Origin: Promerops cafer
Lineage: Eukaryota > Chordata > Aves > Passeriformes > Nectariniidae
Length of the DNA stretch: 64,000 bases
Direction of reading: 5' to 3'
NCBI GenBank assembly: GCA_013398275.1
Contig: VZSE01002342.1
Location: 1,756,910 to 1,820,909 of the forward strand
Shown: positions 19,600-32,800 of the stretch, piece after piece
Layout of the letters: each line of letters opens with the position of its first letter
How positions within the stretch are numbered: the stretch's first letter is position 1
Notes under the pieces: model-generated
Seen by the model: the letters and a program-made list of their open reading frames with translations, nothing else
Databases searched by the model: none
Told to the model about the DNA's origin: nothing
Made by a program: the position numbers and the translations under genes

Positions 19600-20260
19600 G
19601 CCGTGCTTCATCAGACTGACTCCCAGTTCACACAGCATCTCCAGAGCCCCTCCCGGGGAGAGCAGCTTCCATTCTGAAATCAGCGTGTTCCCGGCCCCTG
19701 GGCTCATCCTCCTCCTTCCCTGCAGCCTCTTTCAGCTGCAGCCTGCGCGCAGGGGAAGCTCCGTGTCCATGAATGGTCCCTGGGAATGGTTTGAGCAATG
19801 GGAGGGGGCACCAAGCCTTGCCTTGGCCAAACAGGGCCGGCGAGCCTTTGTTTGTGCATCTGCTCCTCTGATCGCCAAAAGCTCATTAAAAACAAGACAC
19901 AAAGCAGCAGCAGAGGAACCGGACGAGCCCCCTCCCGTCTCCTCCCCGACCTGTCACGACTCCCTCATGCTCTCTGGTTCTGTCAGGGCTTCCCGGGCAG
20001 CCCTGCCGAGGGAATCCGACTAGCGGCCAGAGCAGCAGCAGCCAAGCTGCCCTTTGTTTGCTTAATTATTCAAATAACAACCTGGGGGGAGATAAGGGCT
20101 GGCCCTGGCAACACCGATTATGTACTCTCCTTCTCCTGTAGCTCAACAAGTTTGCAAGGGGTCAGCATCCCATGCAGAATACATCTGGAATGCGGCGGCC
20201 GGTGGCTGTACCGCCTCTCGGTCACACCTCTGTGCCGCAGCCTCGGCTGCAAGCACCTCA
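19600..20260. promoter_or_regulatory. Isolated CpG-rich element 3.3-3.9 kb upstream of KDR, candidate enhancer
   Basis: A GC- and CpG-rich block within AT-rich flanks. It holds two copies of the SOX-type decamer CCTTTGTTTG (19845-19854 and 20051-20060), a homeobox/POU-like stretch (TTAATTATTCAAAT, about 20062-20075), a GATA core AGATAAGG (20090-20097) and GGAA cores. Open frames here show no protein family. The mixture of SOX, GATA and ETS-like sites upstream of an endothelial gene suggests an enhancer. Conservation has not been tested. Confidence 0.45.
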
Positions 20261-22379
20261 GCATCTAATGCAGGAGTGGATGCTCCCTTCAGCTCTGTCT
20301 ACATTGCAGACTGCACCCCTGCAACAGCCTGCAGCCCTGGCCCTAGTGTGGCTCTCACCAGGCATGCACCCCCAGCACACTGATAAACCTGGATGGGGCA
20401 GACATGGAAGTACATACAAGATGCTGCTTCAAGGAAATGAGATGGCATTCATGTAAATGGCATGCAAGATCAGAAAAACATTTACCACAACATATACTTT
20501 GTGGGTAGACCCCACAAAGCCTGTTGGTTTGCAAGGGGCATTGCAAAGGACAAAATCTAATCCTCCAGCTAGAAATGAAATAATAATTGTCTCAGGTGAG
20601 AACAGATGTGGAAGTAGGAATGAGATGGCATAAACCCACTGATCTTCAGACAGAGTTGCCTAAAGATAGAGGTTTGAATGCTTCTATTTTCAGAGTATGC
20701 CAAAAACATTGATACCTTTGCTGAAGTCTCAGGATATATGCTTTGTATTTGGCTATAAACAGGAGGTGTGAGTTCAGTGTGCATGGACATCCCCAAAGCA
20801 GCTTTATTCTAGCTTGGCTGGATGCTGATGGTAACAAAACTGGAGGAGCAGGTTCATTGCTGTTAAGCCCCAGACTAGTCTAAAGTGCCCTGGATATGTC
20901 TCTCCACTCCTAGGCATGCAATTATGGTTCCAGGCATGTGGAATTTTAGGGACACACCTTTGAAAAACTCATTTTATATCATTGTTTATTTACTTATCCC
21001 TGTTGTGTCCTAATACTTCTGCCAGGACAACAGGGTCCTACACACCTTTCATTCGGGGAGCTGTTCCTTTTTTACCCTATCTAGTTGGTTTTTCCCACCA
21101 AACTCTTTGCGGGGCAAGGGCTTTGTGGAGAAGGGACAAATGCCTTTGTTGTTTATGTGGCTGAAGTCTATGGAATCCCTGTTGCTTGCAGCAGGAAGCA
21201 GCTCTGAAGCATCACTTTCTGAGCAGGAAGCAGAGGGTGTCTGGGGCCTGTGGTCACTGTGGCTAATGGATGGGCAACTGGTGACAGCCATAAGCTACAG
21301 ATTCTTACACAGAAGTGGCATGCAATATTTTTTCCCTTGTTGTTGTTTCTTTTCATTCCTTTTTTTCCCCTTTACTTTTTTTTTTTCCTTTTCAGGGCTC
21401 AAAGTTGAAAGTCTCTGAAAAAAGTCTCAAAGCCTAGGTTAAAAAACTGCTGGAGAAGGACAAAATCCTTTTTTCTATTAGTTGCCTGCTGCAGCATGTT
21501 TTCACTGCATCACCTCCTGTGAAGAGATACAAGAATATCCTCACCTCCATGCTGCAGGAATGGGAAGCAGCATCCTTAGGTGCTTTGTCCAAATGGCTGT
21601 GTTTTTATGTGAATTCCCTTAATATTCACTGAAGGAAAACAAGGGAGCAAGTACCACACTACTCACAGAGGAGGTCCTGGAGCAAAGACCTGGATCCTGG
21701 ACCTTGTGTCTGCAAATATGGAAGGAGTTTGTTTGATGTGGAACAGCACCATCAGGAAACCTGAAATGGCCACCTGATATGGCATGGTTTCTAGTGACAC
21801 AAAGCCAGGCCTCCCACAGCTGAATTTCCGTGGTAGTAGAAGTCCAACTTTGGGAAACACAGATCTGCCACAGATATATGTTGCTGGGTTTTTTATGAAA
21901 TAAAGAAAAATTATGAATGTATCTGACAGGGAGACAGCCAATCCACCATATTCTTACAAGTCATCATTGTGTTAAGAGTAGAAGCAATGCACCCCAGCTC
22001 CCAGGGTGTTTGTGTGTCCCATACTGCATAAGAAAAAATCTGAAGGGTTTTGTGTTGTTTGTAACACTTTTCTGCAATGGAGGTGCCTCAGTGTCTGCTA
22101 AGGATTTTGTCATGTTGCAGCCTTTCACTGGTGAGCACTCCAATCAGAGGTCTCTCCTACACCTTACCACTTCTTAAATGAAATAAATGTGGGCCTAATA
22201 TCTTAAAGACATTTAACCACTGTCACATTTGCTTGAAACTGGCAGAAGAGTTAAAAAATTATGAGTCAAGTGGATAGAAAAAGTAAACAGACAGACATAA
22301 AATGTGATTAGTAAGTCCTATTTCCCTAGGGGACCAGCCTAAAATTTACTGGTCACGATAACTGGAAAAAACTGCCAGC
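20261..22379. other. Non-coding, with a polypyrimidine run
   Basis: No gene recognised. At about 21329-21396 a T/C-rich tract ends in CAG on the plus strand and resembles a splice acceptor, but no coding frame follows. Otherwise unremarkable. Confidence 0.65.
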
Positions 22380-22383
22380 ACTT

Positions 22384-22775
22384 TGTAGGACAGCATTAAG
22401 AGTTAAAACTGGAGGAAACTCAAAGGAGAGCAAAAGGCTGTCAGGAATTGTGAAAACTCAAACTACAAGGAAAGGCTGACAGATCTGAGACTGTTCAATC
22501 TTGGAGAGGAGACCAGACAGACAGGCGTGATAACAACCTTCCAGTAGGGACAGGCTGGAGGTCCCTGATCAATTATCCTTATAGTCACCAAAGGTAAAAG
22601 AGGAAATAATCAGTCTAATTTTCTGGACAGGAGATTTATCTCAGATAATGGGGTACATTTTCTGATTTTCAGGGAAGTTGAGCACTGCATAAGGTTGTCT
22701 GGAGAGTCTGAGACTGACATCAATTGAGGTATTTCAGATCAGGTCTGACAGATATTTGTAAGGGATGAAATTTAA
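22384..22775 (+). mobile_element. Old CR1-type LINE 3' fragment
   Basis: The order of short blocks follows the avian CR1 3' region: ctacaaggaaaggctgacag, then ctgttcaatcttggagagga, then a later part with gttgtctggagagtctgaga and aggtatttcagatcaggtct. The matches are interrupted and many bases differ, so it is an old relic without coding capacity. Exact ends need a repeat library. Confidence 0.7.
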
Positions 22776-24420
22776 TTCTAATTTACAATAGAAGTCAGTA
22801 TTAGAGAGTCTCCTCAGGTTTATTCAAGTCACATGTATTCATAATTAATCGGAATACAATCTGTGGTTTCCCATTCTTTAATAAAACAGCCCAAAATTAA
22901 GTACTTCTTTATTGGGTCAAGTGTAATATTTCATCCAGCCTTCAACAACATTTCAGCATTCCTTTTCAGCTAGAAGAACTAATGTGATCAGTTTGAGTTG
23001 ATACCTCTTCTACACCTTTTTCTTTAAGTAACTGGATTTCCTGTCATTTTTTGTGTGTTCGGCAACACAACTGAAAAAAATCCAAAATCACCCAACCTCC
23101 AAACCATTATTCACATTGCCCTACTTCTAGCTAGGAACTCCTGGGAGATGTCTGAGGGCAAAAATTGGTGAGAATGTCTGAAACATGCAAACAGTTGCCA
23201 AAGTTCAAGCAGAGTTTTACAGTGATGGTTCAAAATTACATCAAATGGCTTTCCCAAATCAGAGCCAATGGCACAAAGCATGTGACATCTCTTTCCCAAC
23301 TAATGCTTGCTAGTACACTTAAACTGCATTTGGGAAAACTTCCAAATTCCTGGTTCCTTCCAGGTAATTATTTTTCTTCCCAAATATTTTCACAGCCAGG
23401 ATAACTAAATAGTAACTGTATTATGGGACATAATGTAGGGACTTCAGAACACAAAGAACTTTGAGATCCACAAAAGACACAGCAAGGGCTCCTACAGATA
23501 TAGGAGGGATCTCCATCACTCTATCATTCTTCTAAAGGCTTTTTTGGGTACTAGCACACCTGGCTCTCACAGTCCCTCTGAAGAACTATTTTTATCTCAC
23601 AGTGAGGAACCCTTGTTTTTATGGTCAAAATTTACTTGCACAGCAGGTATCTTAAATGTGATTAATCCCTTTAAAGTTGTAATACGAGAGTTGATTTTTA
23701 ACACCTTTATCTCAAAAGCCTTTTCTTACAAAGTGTAAAAGTTCATCACAACTAATTGTGTCTTTTCATGTTATTATTTTTCTTTGTTTTACTTCATACC
23801 CATTTTCATGAGAAAATGGCCATCATTTGTTCCAAAGAAAAGAGCTGTTCCACTAGGGGCAAGTTCAGCTTCTGTTCAGGCTTCCCTTCCAGGACACAAA
23901 TCAGTCAGGTTTGAAAAGGAACAGGGAGAATATCACAGCTTCTTTGCTGACCAAAGTACTCTCTTTACAGGGGTACAAATCATGTTTCAATGGTCTGGGG
24001 AAGCAGACTACCTCAATTCTAGCAATCAAATTCTTTACCGCAAAGCCAGAAACCCTAACCCAAAGCTCTGTTTTCTATGTATTTTACCTTTGTGAAGAAG
24101 CTGACTGATTGATTACACTATGTTTGATCATCTGACTATTTTCTCACATCTCTCATCCAAGAAGAAAAATCATAGCAAATATTGTATCACCTCCTCATTG
24201 CTTTCTGCTGTGGCTGTAGTTAAATGAATCCTCTGAACATTTAGTAGCTGATGTGTGTCAATGTGGGACCAGAAGAAAAGCATCAACAGGAAAGGAAAGG
24301 AAGTGACCAGGCACTGACTGTATTCTTCACTGGGTTTGTCTCACCAAAGGTTGTCACCAACCAAAGGTTAAAAAATACATTCCACATTGTTTTCAGGAGG
24401 GGGACGCCCAAACAAGCCAT
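22776..24420. other. Non-coding upstream DNA
   Basis: AT-rich sequence with no exon, repeat or regulatory element I can support. Confidence 0.6.
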
Positions 24421-24429
24421 GCACAAAAT

Positions 24430-24500
24430 TCATAGAATAATCATTAAGGACAAAAGGAAATATTAGGACATGTAGTCTGACCTTTGAAAACCACAGGCAG
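24430..24500 (-). mobile_element. Probable short CR1-like relic, reverse orientation
   Basis: The stretch attcatagaataatcatta ... tgtagtctgaccttt resembles the reverse complement of CR1-type 3' ends (catagaatcattaaggttgg ... catctagtctgacct). It is short and diverged, and the call is tentative. Confidence 0.4.
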
Positions 24501-24941
24501 CAAAGAGAGCCCACTGGGATGCAATGCTTCATTATTGAAGTACAAATTCTACCAGAAGAGAAGAGGAATATTTACTAGAAGCTTGAGCCTGGCTGAAGTT
24601 AGAGCCAGACAATTAATAGCAGACAAAGGGCTCAGAGTCTGCATGTTATTCAGGAGGATTTTAGAATCATATATAATAGCAACCTTGGCACTGTGTTGAG
24701 ATAATTCTAAAAAGACAAACTGTGTAATCATATATATGGGGGCTATAATATATACATTTATATTTATTCACACATATATCTGTACTTTGTGAGAGGTCAG
24801 GAATATTTCTGGAATTCTATTAGTATAACATTTATTAACTACACACTAAACATAGCTGATAAGCATTTTGAAATTATTTCATTTCACTGAATTGCTGATT
24901 CAGTGCTTGTAATACATTACCATTCCCACTCTTCAGTTGTG

Positions 24942-24961
24942 GGAGTCACCAAGGTGACTCC
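24942..24961. repeat. 9-bp perfect inverted repeat
   Basis: GGAGTCACC, spacer AA, GGTGACTCC. The palindrome includes two divergent TGACTC half-sites similar to AP-1/NF-E2 cores. It may be a binding site or chance. Confidence 0.8.
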
Positions 24962-25511
24962 TTGTAACACTCATAGCAAGCAATGAGGACACTTTTTTCC
25001 TCCTGCCCAGACTCAGAAGGAGCTGATTAAGGCTAACAATGCCAAGGAAACAATAAAGAAAGAACAGAACCTTGGGAGGGGCTGAAGGCTTTCCTAGAGA
25101 ACCATGCTGCAGCTGAGGGAGCAGTCAGGGGAAAGAGCCCAGCTGTGTTCCTTTCCACAGTCAGCATCACATTTTCCAGGCAAGCCCTGGATACAGAACA
25201 CCACAGACTGGGAAAACTGATCCACGAGAGACTGCATAGTGGAGGCTGCCAGGCTGTCCTCCAGGGCATTGCTTTCTCTGCAGAGGTTATAATTCAGTGG
25301 TAGCATTTTCAGCTGAGACCAGCAGTGACATGCCAGGCAATGGAGAAGAGGTGAGATGGGAACTGTGAGTCCAAGAACGACATGGTGCAAACTACACAGG
25401 TGCAGATGTAGATAGGGATGCCAAATCTCCAGGCTTAAATTGGTAGGAAGGATTTTTTTCCTGAAACCATAACTATCAGCATTAGAAATGAGTGGTGAAA
25501 GCAACCATTTG

Positions 25512-25561
25512 GGTGAAAAGGGTGAAAACCTTATGAAAGGTGAAAAGGGTGAAAACCTTAT
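25512..25561. repeat. Tandem duplication, 27-bp unit, two copies
   Basis: The 27-base unit at 25512-25538 begins GGTGAAAAGGGTGAAAACCT. It is repeated from 25539, identical over 23 bases. Each unit itself contains two GGTGAAAA blocks. It looks like a recent local slippage event. Confidence 0.9.
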
Positions 25562-25678
25562 CTGACATGGACCTCAGATTATCTGGTTTTGGACTGTTGT
25601 GCATAAAATGCCACAGGATGTGAATCAGCAGGAATTCTCCATAAGCCTGAAATTAGACCTTTATTGCAGGAAATACTA

Positions 25679-25700
25679 TGCCAACACTGAAGTGTTGGCA
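25679..25700. repeat. 10-bp perfect inverted repeat
   Basis: TGCCAACACT, spacer GA, AGTGTTGGCA. The outer GCCAA/TTGGC halves are NF1-like, but their spacing is wider than the usual NF1 palindrome. Confidence 0.85.
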
Positions 25701-26439
25701 CCACACATGACACACCTCCTTATTCTTTGACATCTGCAGACTGTCATGTGCCAAGAAAAAGGTAACTGAGCAGTTCAAGGAAGGAAGACATTGAGATCAG
25801 GGTCACTGATATCTGCCAAGAAGACTTGTTTTATTTCAGACTTAGAAATACGGGAATATTTGATTTATAAAGGGTGAGAATCTAAGCATAAAATTATAAT
25901 TTCTAAATTCTTAAAAATCACAATTTTAAAAAAGAAAAAGATATAGCAACAGGTGTCAGTGAAGAACAAATCTGTCTAATGTCCACATATGCATGAACAC
26001 TCACTGTGCAGAATAAGTCTCTTCATTCCTTTCCCTCTGCCTCATTAATAATGTTACTTACTGCATTCACACAGTTTAACTGTGAATTTGCTATCCTCTT
26101 GTTATCATTTCAGTCACTAGATTTTTTTGTGTGTGTGAGCCTGTGAAAATATTTTGATTGAACTGGTGCAAAAATATTTCAGGCAAATCCAAGGTATGGA
26201 TGTTAAAACATGCTAGGAGAATAACACACCTATTGGTATATAATAACATTATCCCGTTATTAAAGGAAGGGAGTGGGAAAGTATAGGTATATGGTTTCTA
26301 GCTAGTAGGAAAAAAAGAACAAAAAGACAGATCCCGATTAAAAGTTGTTAAATGACTTTGAATACTTCTTCCCTTCCTTAATCCATTTGGCCTACAAAGC
26401 ATGGCCCCAGCTGGCCAGGAGAACACACAAAAGTGGGCA

Positions 26440-26890
26440 GCTTTACCACACTCGCCTGGTGCAGTCAGCGAAAGTCACTTTCCGTAGCCTCCAGCCTTCC
26501 TCCTGGATATGCGTGTCATCAGGGAAACTAAGCCCAGGCTCCCTACTTTCTCTTCCGCCCCTTTAGCTCCACATGTTTCCTGACCCTTGGCTCCTCTGCT
26601 GCGAGGCCTTGCCACCTGCACGCCGGCTCTGCTCGCACGACCACATCCTGTACCTTCCCATGGCCAGGGTTCGTTACTTTCATCGGCCCATAGGATAGCC
26701 GTGTGATGGGAATGAGTCTGGGTTCCAACGACCCTTGTGAATGAAAACAAACCAGGGTTTCCATCGAGGCTGCCGCAGGGAGAGCTGAGTAGTGAAAAAG
26801 GAACTAAAGATCGTGTAGCAAGAGGCTGGTTGTCTCTTTGGGTAGGATGATGAATGCCTCGTGGGGATGGGGACCTGGGCCTTTGCAAAA
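26440..26890. promoter_or_regulatory. Isolated CpG-rich stretch about 10 kb upstream of KDR
   Basis: CpG dinucleotides are spread through about 450 bp, against near absence in the flanks. It includes ETS-like cores (TTTCCGT and CTTCCGC). The minus-strand open frame over 26475-26888 encodes a low-complexity Arg/Gly/Pro-rich peptide with no family features, so I do not call a gene. It could be a distal enhancer, an orphan CpG island, or the promoter of an unannotated non-coding RNA. Confidence 0.4.
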
Positions 26891-29800
26891 TGGCATACAG
26901 AGGTTACAGTGCCTGTGAAAAAGCTGAGCTCTGTTTCTGTAAATATGTCTGTCCTCTTCTCCCAAGGGAGACGCTGCTATGGGGGACAGGGAAAAAAAGT
27001 CATTTGCGCTTTCTCCTATATTCCCAATGCCATTTCTGCCCCCTCTCCCCCCTGCCATTTTTTTCCTCTGGTGATTTTCCCAGGATAAGAATCTCTCCAT
27101 ATGAGATGCTGTTTCTGAGGAAACAAGAGAATAGCCACATCCGGAGGGTGAGCAGGAGACATCATCAAGGAGGTAACTTAATGGAAAAAAACCCAAGCCT
27201 AAAAAGGAAGACCCAGAAGGAGAAACATATCTGTCTCCATATGTTCAGGCATGGAAGAAAAAAACTCTCCTCAGTCCAGTCAGAGCTCAGCATGGACTTT
27301 TTCTTACCTTTATTGATCCACCTCCCCAGATGGCTGCTATTCTGGTGCTACAGCAAATGAAATTACTGCCCACGTGCAGTTATCAGGCTGTATCATTGAA
27401 GGACAGTGACTGAGCAGTGGAAACAGGTCCTCCTACACAAGTCCCCAGTGCTGTGTTCTCCAAGAGGACAAGGCAGGCCAAGGAGTAGCACAACACTCTC
27501 TGGCTGTGTGGTGACTTTGGAAAGCCATGGGACCCCAGAACATGCTAATGAGGGCTACAACAAAATCCAATGTGTGAATATGTTACTATTTACAAATGTA
27601 CTTCAGGTGCCAAATGCCAAAGTGGCTTGGATTTTTTCATTGCAAATCTACATTGTTCATTGTAGAAAAATGAATGGCCAGTGCCTTCCAAAAAGAAACC
27701 ACAGTGTTTCCAAAGGAAGTCCAGTTCTGTCCTCCTGTGCACTGATGAAGACTGGAAAACTCTGCATGAGCATCCTTCACTGGTATCTAAAATGGTAAGG
27801 TATCTAAAATGCCACTTAAACCTAACTCACCCTGAGAATGCCAAAAGACAGAGAAAATAATCCCCAACATTTCTGATAGGATTATTCAATTTAATAATCC
27901 TTCTGACAGTAACACAAATTTAGTAACCCTTAATTTCTCTGAAGTTGATAGTGACTTTGGCTCAATGTGATGAAAGAAGAAATGCCAAGTAGTTCTTCAT
28001 CTGAAATATGATCTTCTGATTGCAGTGTAGAATCCTCACACAGGGTCATAACTTCCACCAGTGAGTAAAAAATAATTCTACCATGAGCTGATATCAGGTC
28101 TATTCTCTTAAAAACAATGGTCAGTGTTCCATGTGAGAAAGAACCTACACAAAGAAGAACACTGACTTTCATTTATCAGGAAGTGTTTGCACAGCCTATA
28201 GAAATCTGTTGGTTTTATAAAAACCCCACAACTGCAAAAGTTAAACACTCGGGGCAAGAACACATCTTTGGAATTCAGCTACAATTGGTTTGAATAAATG
28301 GTAAGGCTATTTCCACCGGTAAAGTTAATCTAGATTTCTTTGGTATGAACAGGTTAGACTTAATTCTTAATGGTTGGATTTTACCAATTATCTACCTGAA
28401 GTCATTACTTTTAAAACTGCAGTAGAGAAAGATATAATCCTCTACTGTGAGTGTGCTCGGGCTTTTTACGCAGTAGGAACAGAGACATCATTTTCTTCAA
28501 AATGAATATCAACACACAGTGATAGACAATGAAGTTCAAAACAGGGAAAAACTTGTGTCAAATTTTGGAGGTGATATTTGGAGACAGCCTTAACCTGGAA
28601 GAGACTAACTTTGGGAGATGACATAGCAACAAATTAGGCTCTCCACACTTTATCCATCGCACTGGAAGGTTTGTACATTGTCCTCTTCCAGAGGTGAATG
28701 AAACTGCCCCTTATCTTTGGACCAACTTCAGTAATAGCTGCATAGCACTTTGGAATTGCAGCCTTTATACCCTGGAGGACTTGTAATGGACTGGATAAGG
28801 AAGAACTTCCATTTGATGTCAAACGCCAGGAAAGGCTCAGCAAAATGAATTTTTATGGAGGTTGGAAGTGTCTGGGTTTGGTATGGTTAGTGGTAGAAAA
28901 ATGCTCTAGTTGTGAGAGAGGATGTTATAGTGAGAAGATAACATGGAATCTGAAGAGACAATCTTCTGAACACGTAAGTGAGAGAAATATCTCAAGAGCT
29001 CTCACCTAATTGATAAAGGCACAGAAATTTTTCCTTCTGTGAAATACTTCTCAAAACAACCATTGTCAATCCAGAGGTCCAAAGGCCCTATAGTCATATT
29101 ATAGCCCAGTGAAGCCAGCATAGGAACAAAGGCCACTTTGCCTAGTTTCTGAATCACAGTGGAGGAGAGGGAGCTGCTGCAGCCAGCATCACTCTGGCTA
29201 TGGAGGCAGCACAGCAAGCAGATTAAATTTCCGGGCCCAACAGGGACATCCAGACCAGCTCAGATGCTAGACTGGAGTGGCTGATCAATGGAAGTACTTT
29301 TAAATCTTTGGATGGAGAGTCCATGTAAATCCTGTTTGAGGTGAATAAGTCCTTTTTGTGCTCCTGGTCCTTTGATGCACAAAGGATTTAAAGACCAGCA
29401 GTGTATTTATTTTACAACGCATTCAGCGTGTATACTTCTGAATGATAAGATGGTTTATCTGTTGTTTGCCTAATCTTTTCCTGTCATTCATGGAGATTAA
29501 GCACCATTTTCATTGTAAACATTCTCTCTGCTCCCCTCATAATTCCCTAAGGATGCACTACTTCAGATACCCCTTCAAATAATGAACAGGCAAGGACTAA
29601 TAAATATTTCACACATAAAAGGAATCTTGTAGCAAAAGGCTCTAACAGCCCCCTTCACTATGGGGGATATTTCCATCTGGTTTTTACTCCTTGAATCTTT
29701 TCTTATAGCTCAGAGACAAATATGGATTTCCAGTGAAAGTGGCAAGCACACCCAGACCAGATGGAAAATTAACTGTCAGGAAACAGAGCACTTATTTTGT

Positions 29801-32800
29801 GTGCCCATCCCACTTCCTATAATGCATTTTAAAGCAGGGGCTGTTCTATATCCCAGCCCAATGAAGTTTACTATACATTTTTCCATTTTGATCTAAAGCA
29901 CACTGTGCTTTTAAGACTAAAGATTAAGTAAAGGGAGATTGAAAACATAATACATGGCAAAATTTCTGTACTTATCAAATCTGAGTTAAAAAAAAAAAAA
30001 AAGCAAAACAAGAAAAATACCAGAACGTTCTTAGTTTTCTCTCAGCTGGTTTTTAAGAGTTGCCAGTCTATTCCATTTCTAGTCATCAGAGAGTAATTAA
30101 TTAGTAAGGCATAAAGCATTTCATTTCAATGGTTCTGATAAATTCCCAGTGCCCAGTCTGGGCAGAAATCATGCAATTTTTGGTGTTTTTTCACACACCT
30201 TGAAGGTATTGCTTCCTTCATTTTGTTTACTGCTCAAATACTGGCTCTCTGAGAAAAAAACCCCAAACAACAAAACAGTAGAGGAAGCTGTGTGTGTCTA
30301 AATATCTAATTACTTTTTACCAAGAATCAGTAACTTTACTTGGGGGAAATAAGTCCACAGACCCCAAATTTTATGCATAGTTTCTTGTTTTAAAAGAAAT
30401 GAAAGTGGTTAAGAGAACAGAAACTGTGGTTTTTCTTTGAAAGAGGTCTGATTTATGAACTAGAAAAACTCGTGGTGATTTGTCACCCGTTTCTCAGAAG
30501 CTGTTACTTTTGCTGTAGGACATAGCATTGGCCTCTGTGAATCCATGGGGTTTACAATCCAGCAAAATCTCAGAATGAGTGCCTACTTTGTGACAAGATT
30601 ATAAGCTGCAATGGTTCAGTAAGGGCAATATCCTTTAGGAAAGAAGAAGACTGAAGAGTCAGGGACCTGGACACCTAAATCCATCACATCTGCCTAGGTA
30701 TGTATCCTGCTTCTGAGGTCTTCCTCAACGTAGACTTAGCTGGTCATGTAACACTTAGCCAGCCCCATGATACTTGCATCCAGTCACCTCTAAAGGAAGG
30801 TGATGATGGAGCATCACTGAACACAGAAGTGGCTTTGGAGCTTCCCCTTCCACATTCTTACCTAGCCATGCCTACCATTTGCTAACAAAAAACCTCAGCA
30901 ATCCGTCACTGCCAACATGGGCACAAGACCTCTGCGTTCACTCAGAGATGTGCCCTTGATGCCATGGCTTGATTCCTTATCCTCCTTTCATGTGGTGAGT
31001 GCCACTGTGCTCCCTGTCATGGAAAATGAAACTGCACAAGTAGGAAGTTCTCTCTTCTGGCAGCTAAACAGATTTTTGACCACATAGCTGTAGCAATAGC
31101 CAAAGCTGCTGGGTGTTCAGCTTTCAAAATCTTGAGCTTGAATCATTCACCATGACACACGTGGACTGATACTACTGAAAAACTTTGGTTCAGGAATTGT
31201 GTTTTACTTACTAGTAGTATTCATCTCAACCAGGGACAGAAAATTTAACTTGCATTACCCATAAACACAACAGGTTCAGGCCCTGATGTTGTGCTTCACA
31301 CGTGGGCTGAGCTGAGACTTCTTCTGAGAAAGATGGTCCCAGCCTCTTCCCCAGACATCCCTGTGGCTTTCTTAGGGCCAGCATTAGTTACAGTCCTAGA
31401 GGAAACACAGATCCTTCCCACCCTCAACAGAATATTGGTTTTGGGGCTAATCTGAATATTGCTGGCCAGCTGGTGCCTCAGACATGGCATCTGAAAAGGA
31501 AGCTGAATATTTCATCTTTTCCAGCCTGATCCAGGAGCACTGGAAGGGATCCCTTGCTACACCTCCAGGCATTAGTTGTCAGTTCTCTTTATTGACATAA
31601 TCATACAGTTACAGTTGAGTTGGTCAATTGAGTTCATCTGGCAGAAAATAGACCCAATTCCAAGAAACAGCTTTCCATCAGCTCAGATCAACAGACCAAC
31701 ACAACCCATAATCATGCAATTATTAGAGAGTAGAGAACTTATGATAAAAGCTGGGAAGCATAGATCTACCCCTTGCTGGCAGTAAGCAGTCAGGTCTAAT
31801 TTGATAAATCATGAAATTGCACCAGAATGCTGCTGCCTCAACTGAGTCTAGTGGATCATGTTCTCTGCAAAGCTTCCTGTTTTCCAAAAAATCATCTTCA
31901 GAACTGGGATAAGCAACAGTGTCACTTGCCTTTGCAGATTGAATCACATTCTCAATTCCCTCTTTGTATTCTTCTGTTTCTCCCTGAGGGCACAGAGTCT
32001 GGAGGATTGCCCTGGAGTTTTCACCAACCTTAACTTCATACAAATTTTGCTTTTCTTTCTCCCTTTTGGAAGCTGTTGATTAAAAAAAGCTCATACCTAC
32101 TAAAAAGGAAAGTCCTGATCTGATACAACCACATTTCAAGACTATGTCGAGTTTTGACTGCTTGTGAGCACCTTGCTCAGTGACCTTGTTCAGAATGCCA
32201 GCAGGCTTTCAAACAGAGAGGAAACCTTTCCAGAAAGCTCTCAGCGAGGTGTGCAGGGAAAGCAAGAGCAGATGGGGAAAGAAACAGCTCTGGGGCTCTG
32301 GCCTGTTTGATGGAAATGAAAAAACATCAGCAAATTTGTAAGAGCTGACTGAGGCCTTTTTCAAAGAAGCACAACAGCTGCAGGGCTGACTTTGAGGCTG
32401 TCATCCTGTGCTGTGCGGTGCACTTTGACCACACTCTCACAAACACCATCTTCCAATTACAGGCAGGCTCGGTCACTTTGCTGGAGAAAATGTGGGGTGA
32501 AATGATACACCAGCACTGCAAGACATACCACAGTGAGCAACAAGCAGATCCACAGTAAGAGTAATAATAATAAGGATGTTCATAATTAATAAAAGCAACA
32601 GCATCACAGCTCAGGAGAAGAGGTGGGAGGAGTCATAAAATTTAAAAAGGTTAATTGACAAAACCCTGTTTTTCAAGGGTCCTGCCCTTGCTGTTCCTGA
32701 AGAGGTTTCAGCTTGTGCCCTCAGTTTTAAGCATATATGTATCTCCCATGGCTTTCACAAACAGGAAGAGTGTTTGGAGGCTGACATGCACTATGTTGAT

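Noticed and set aside
21329..21400. Strong splice-acceptor-like pyrimidine tract ending in CAG
   Set aside because: No coding frame or matching donor follows. A T/C-rich low-complexity run is the simpler explanation.
26475..27360. Open frames on both strands around the CpG-rich stretch
   Set aside because: No domain, no repeat family, and overlapping frames on both strands suggest composition effects rather than coding.
28634..29217. Two adjacent minus-strand open frames (28634-28843, 29002-29217) that looked somewhat protein-like
   Set aside because: No family recognised, different contexts, no splice arrangement that joins them convincingly. A translated search could reopen this.
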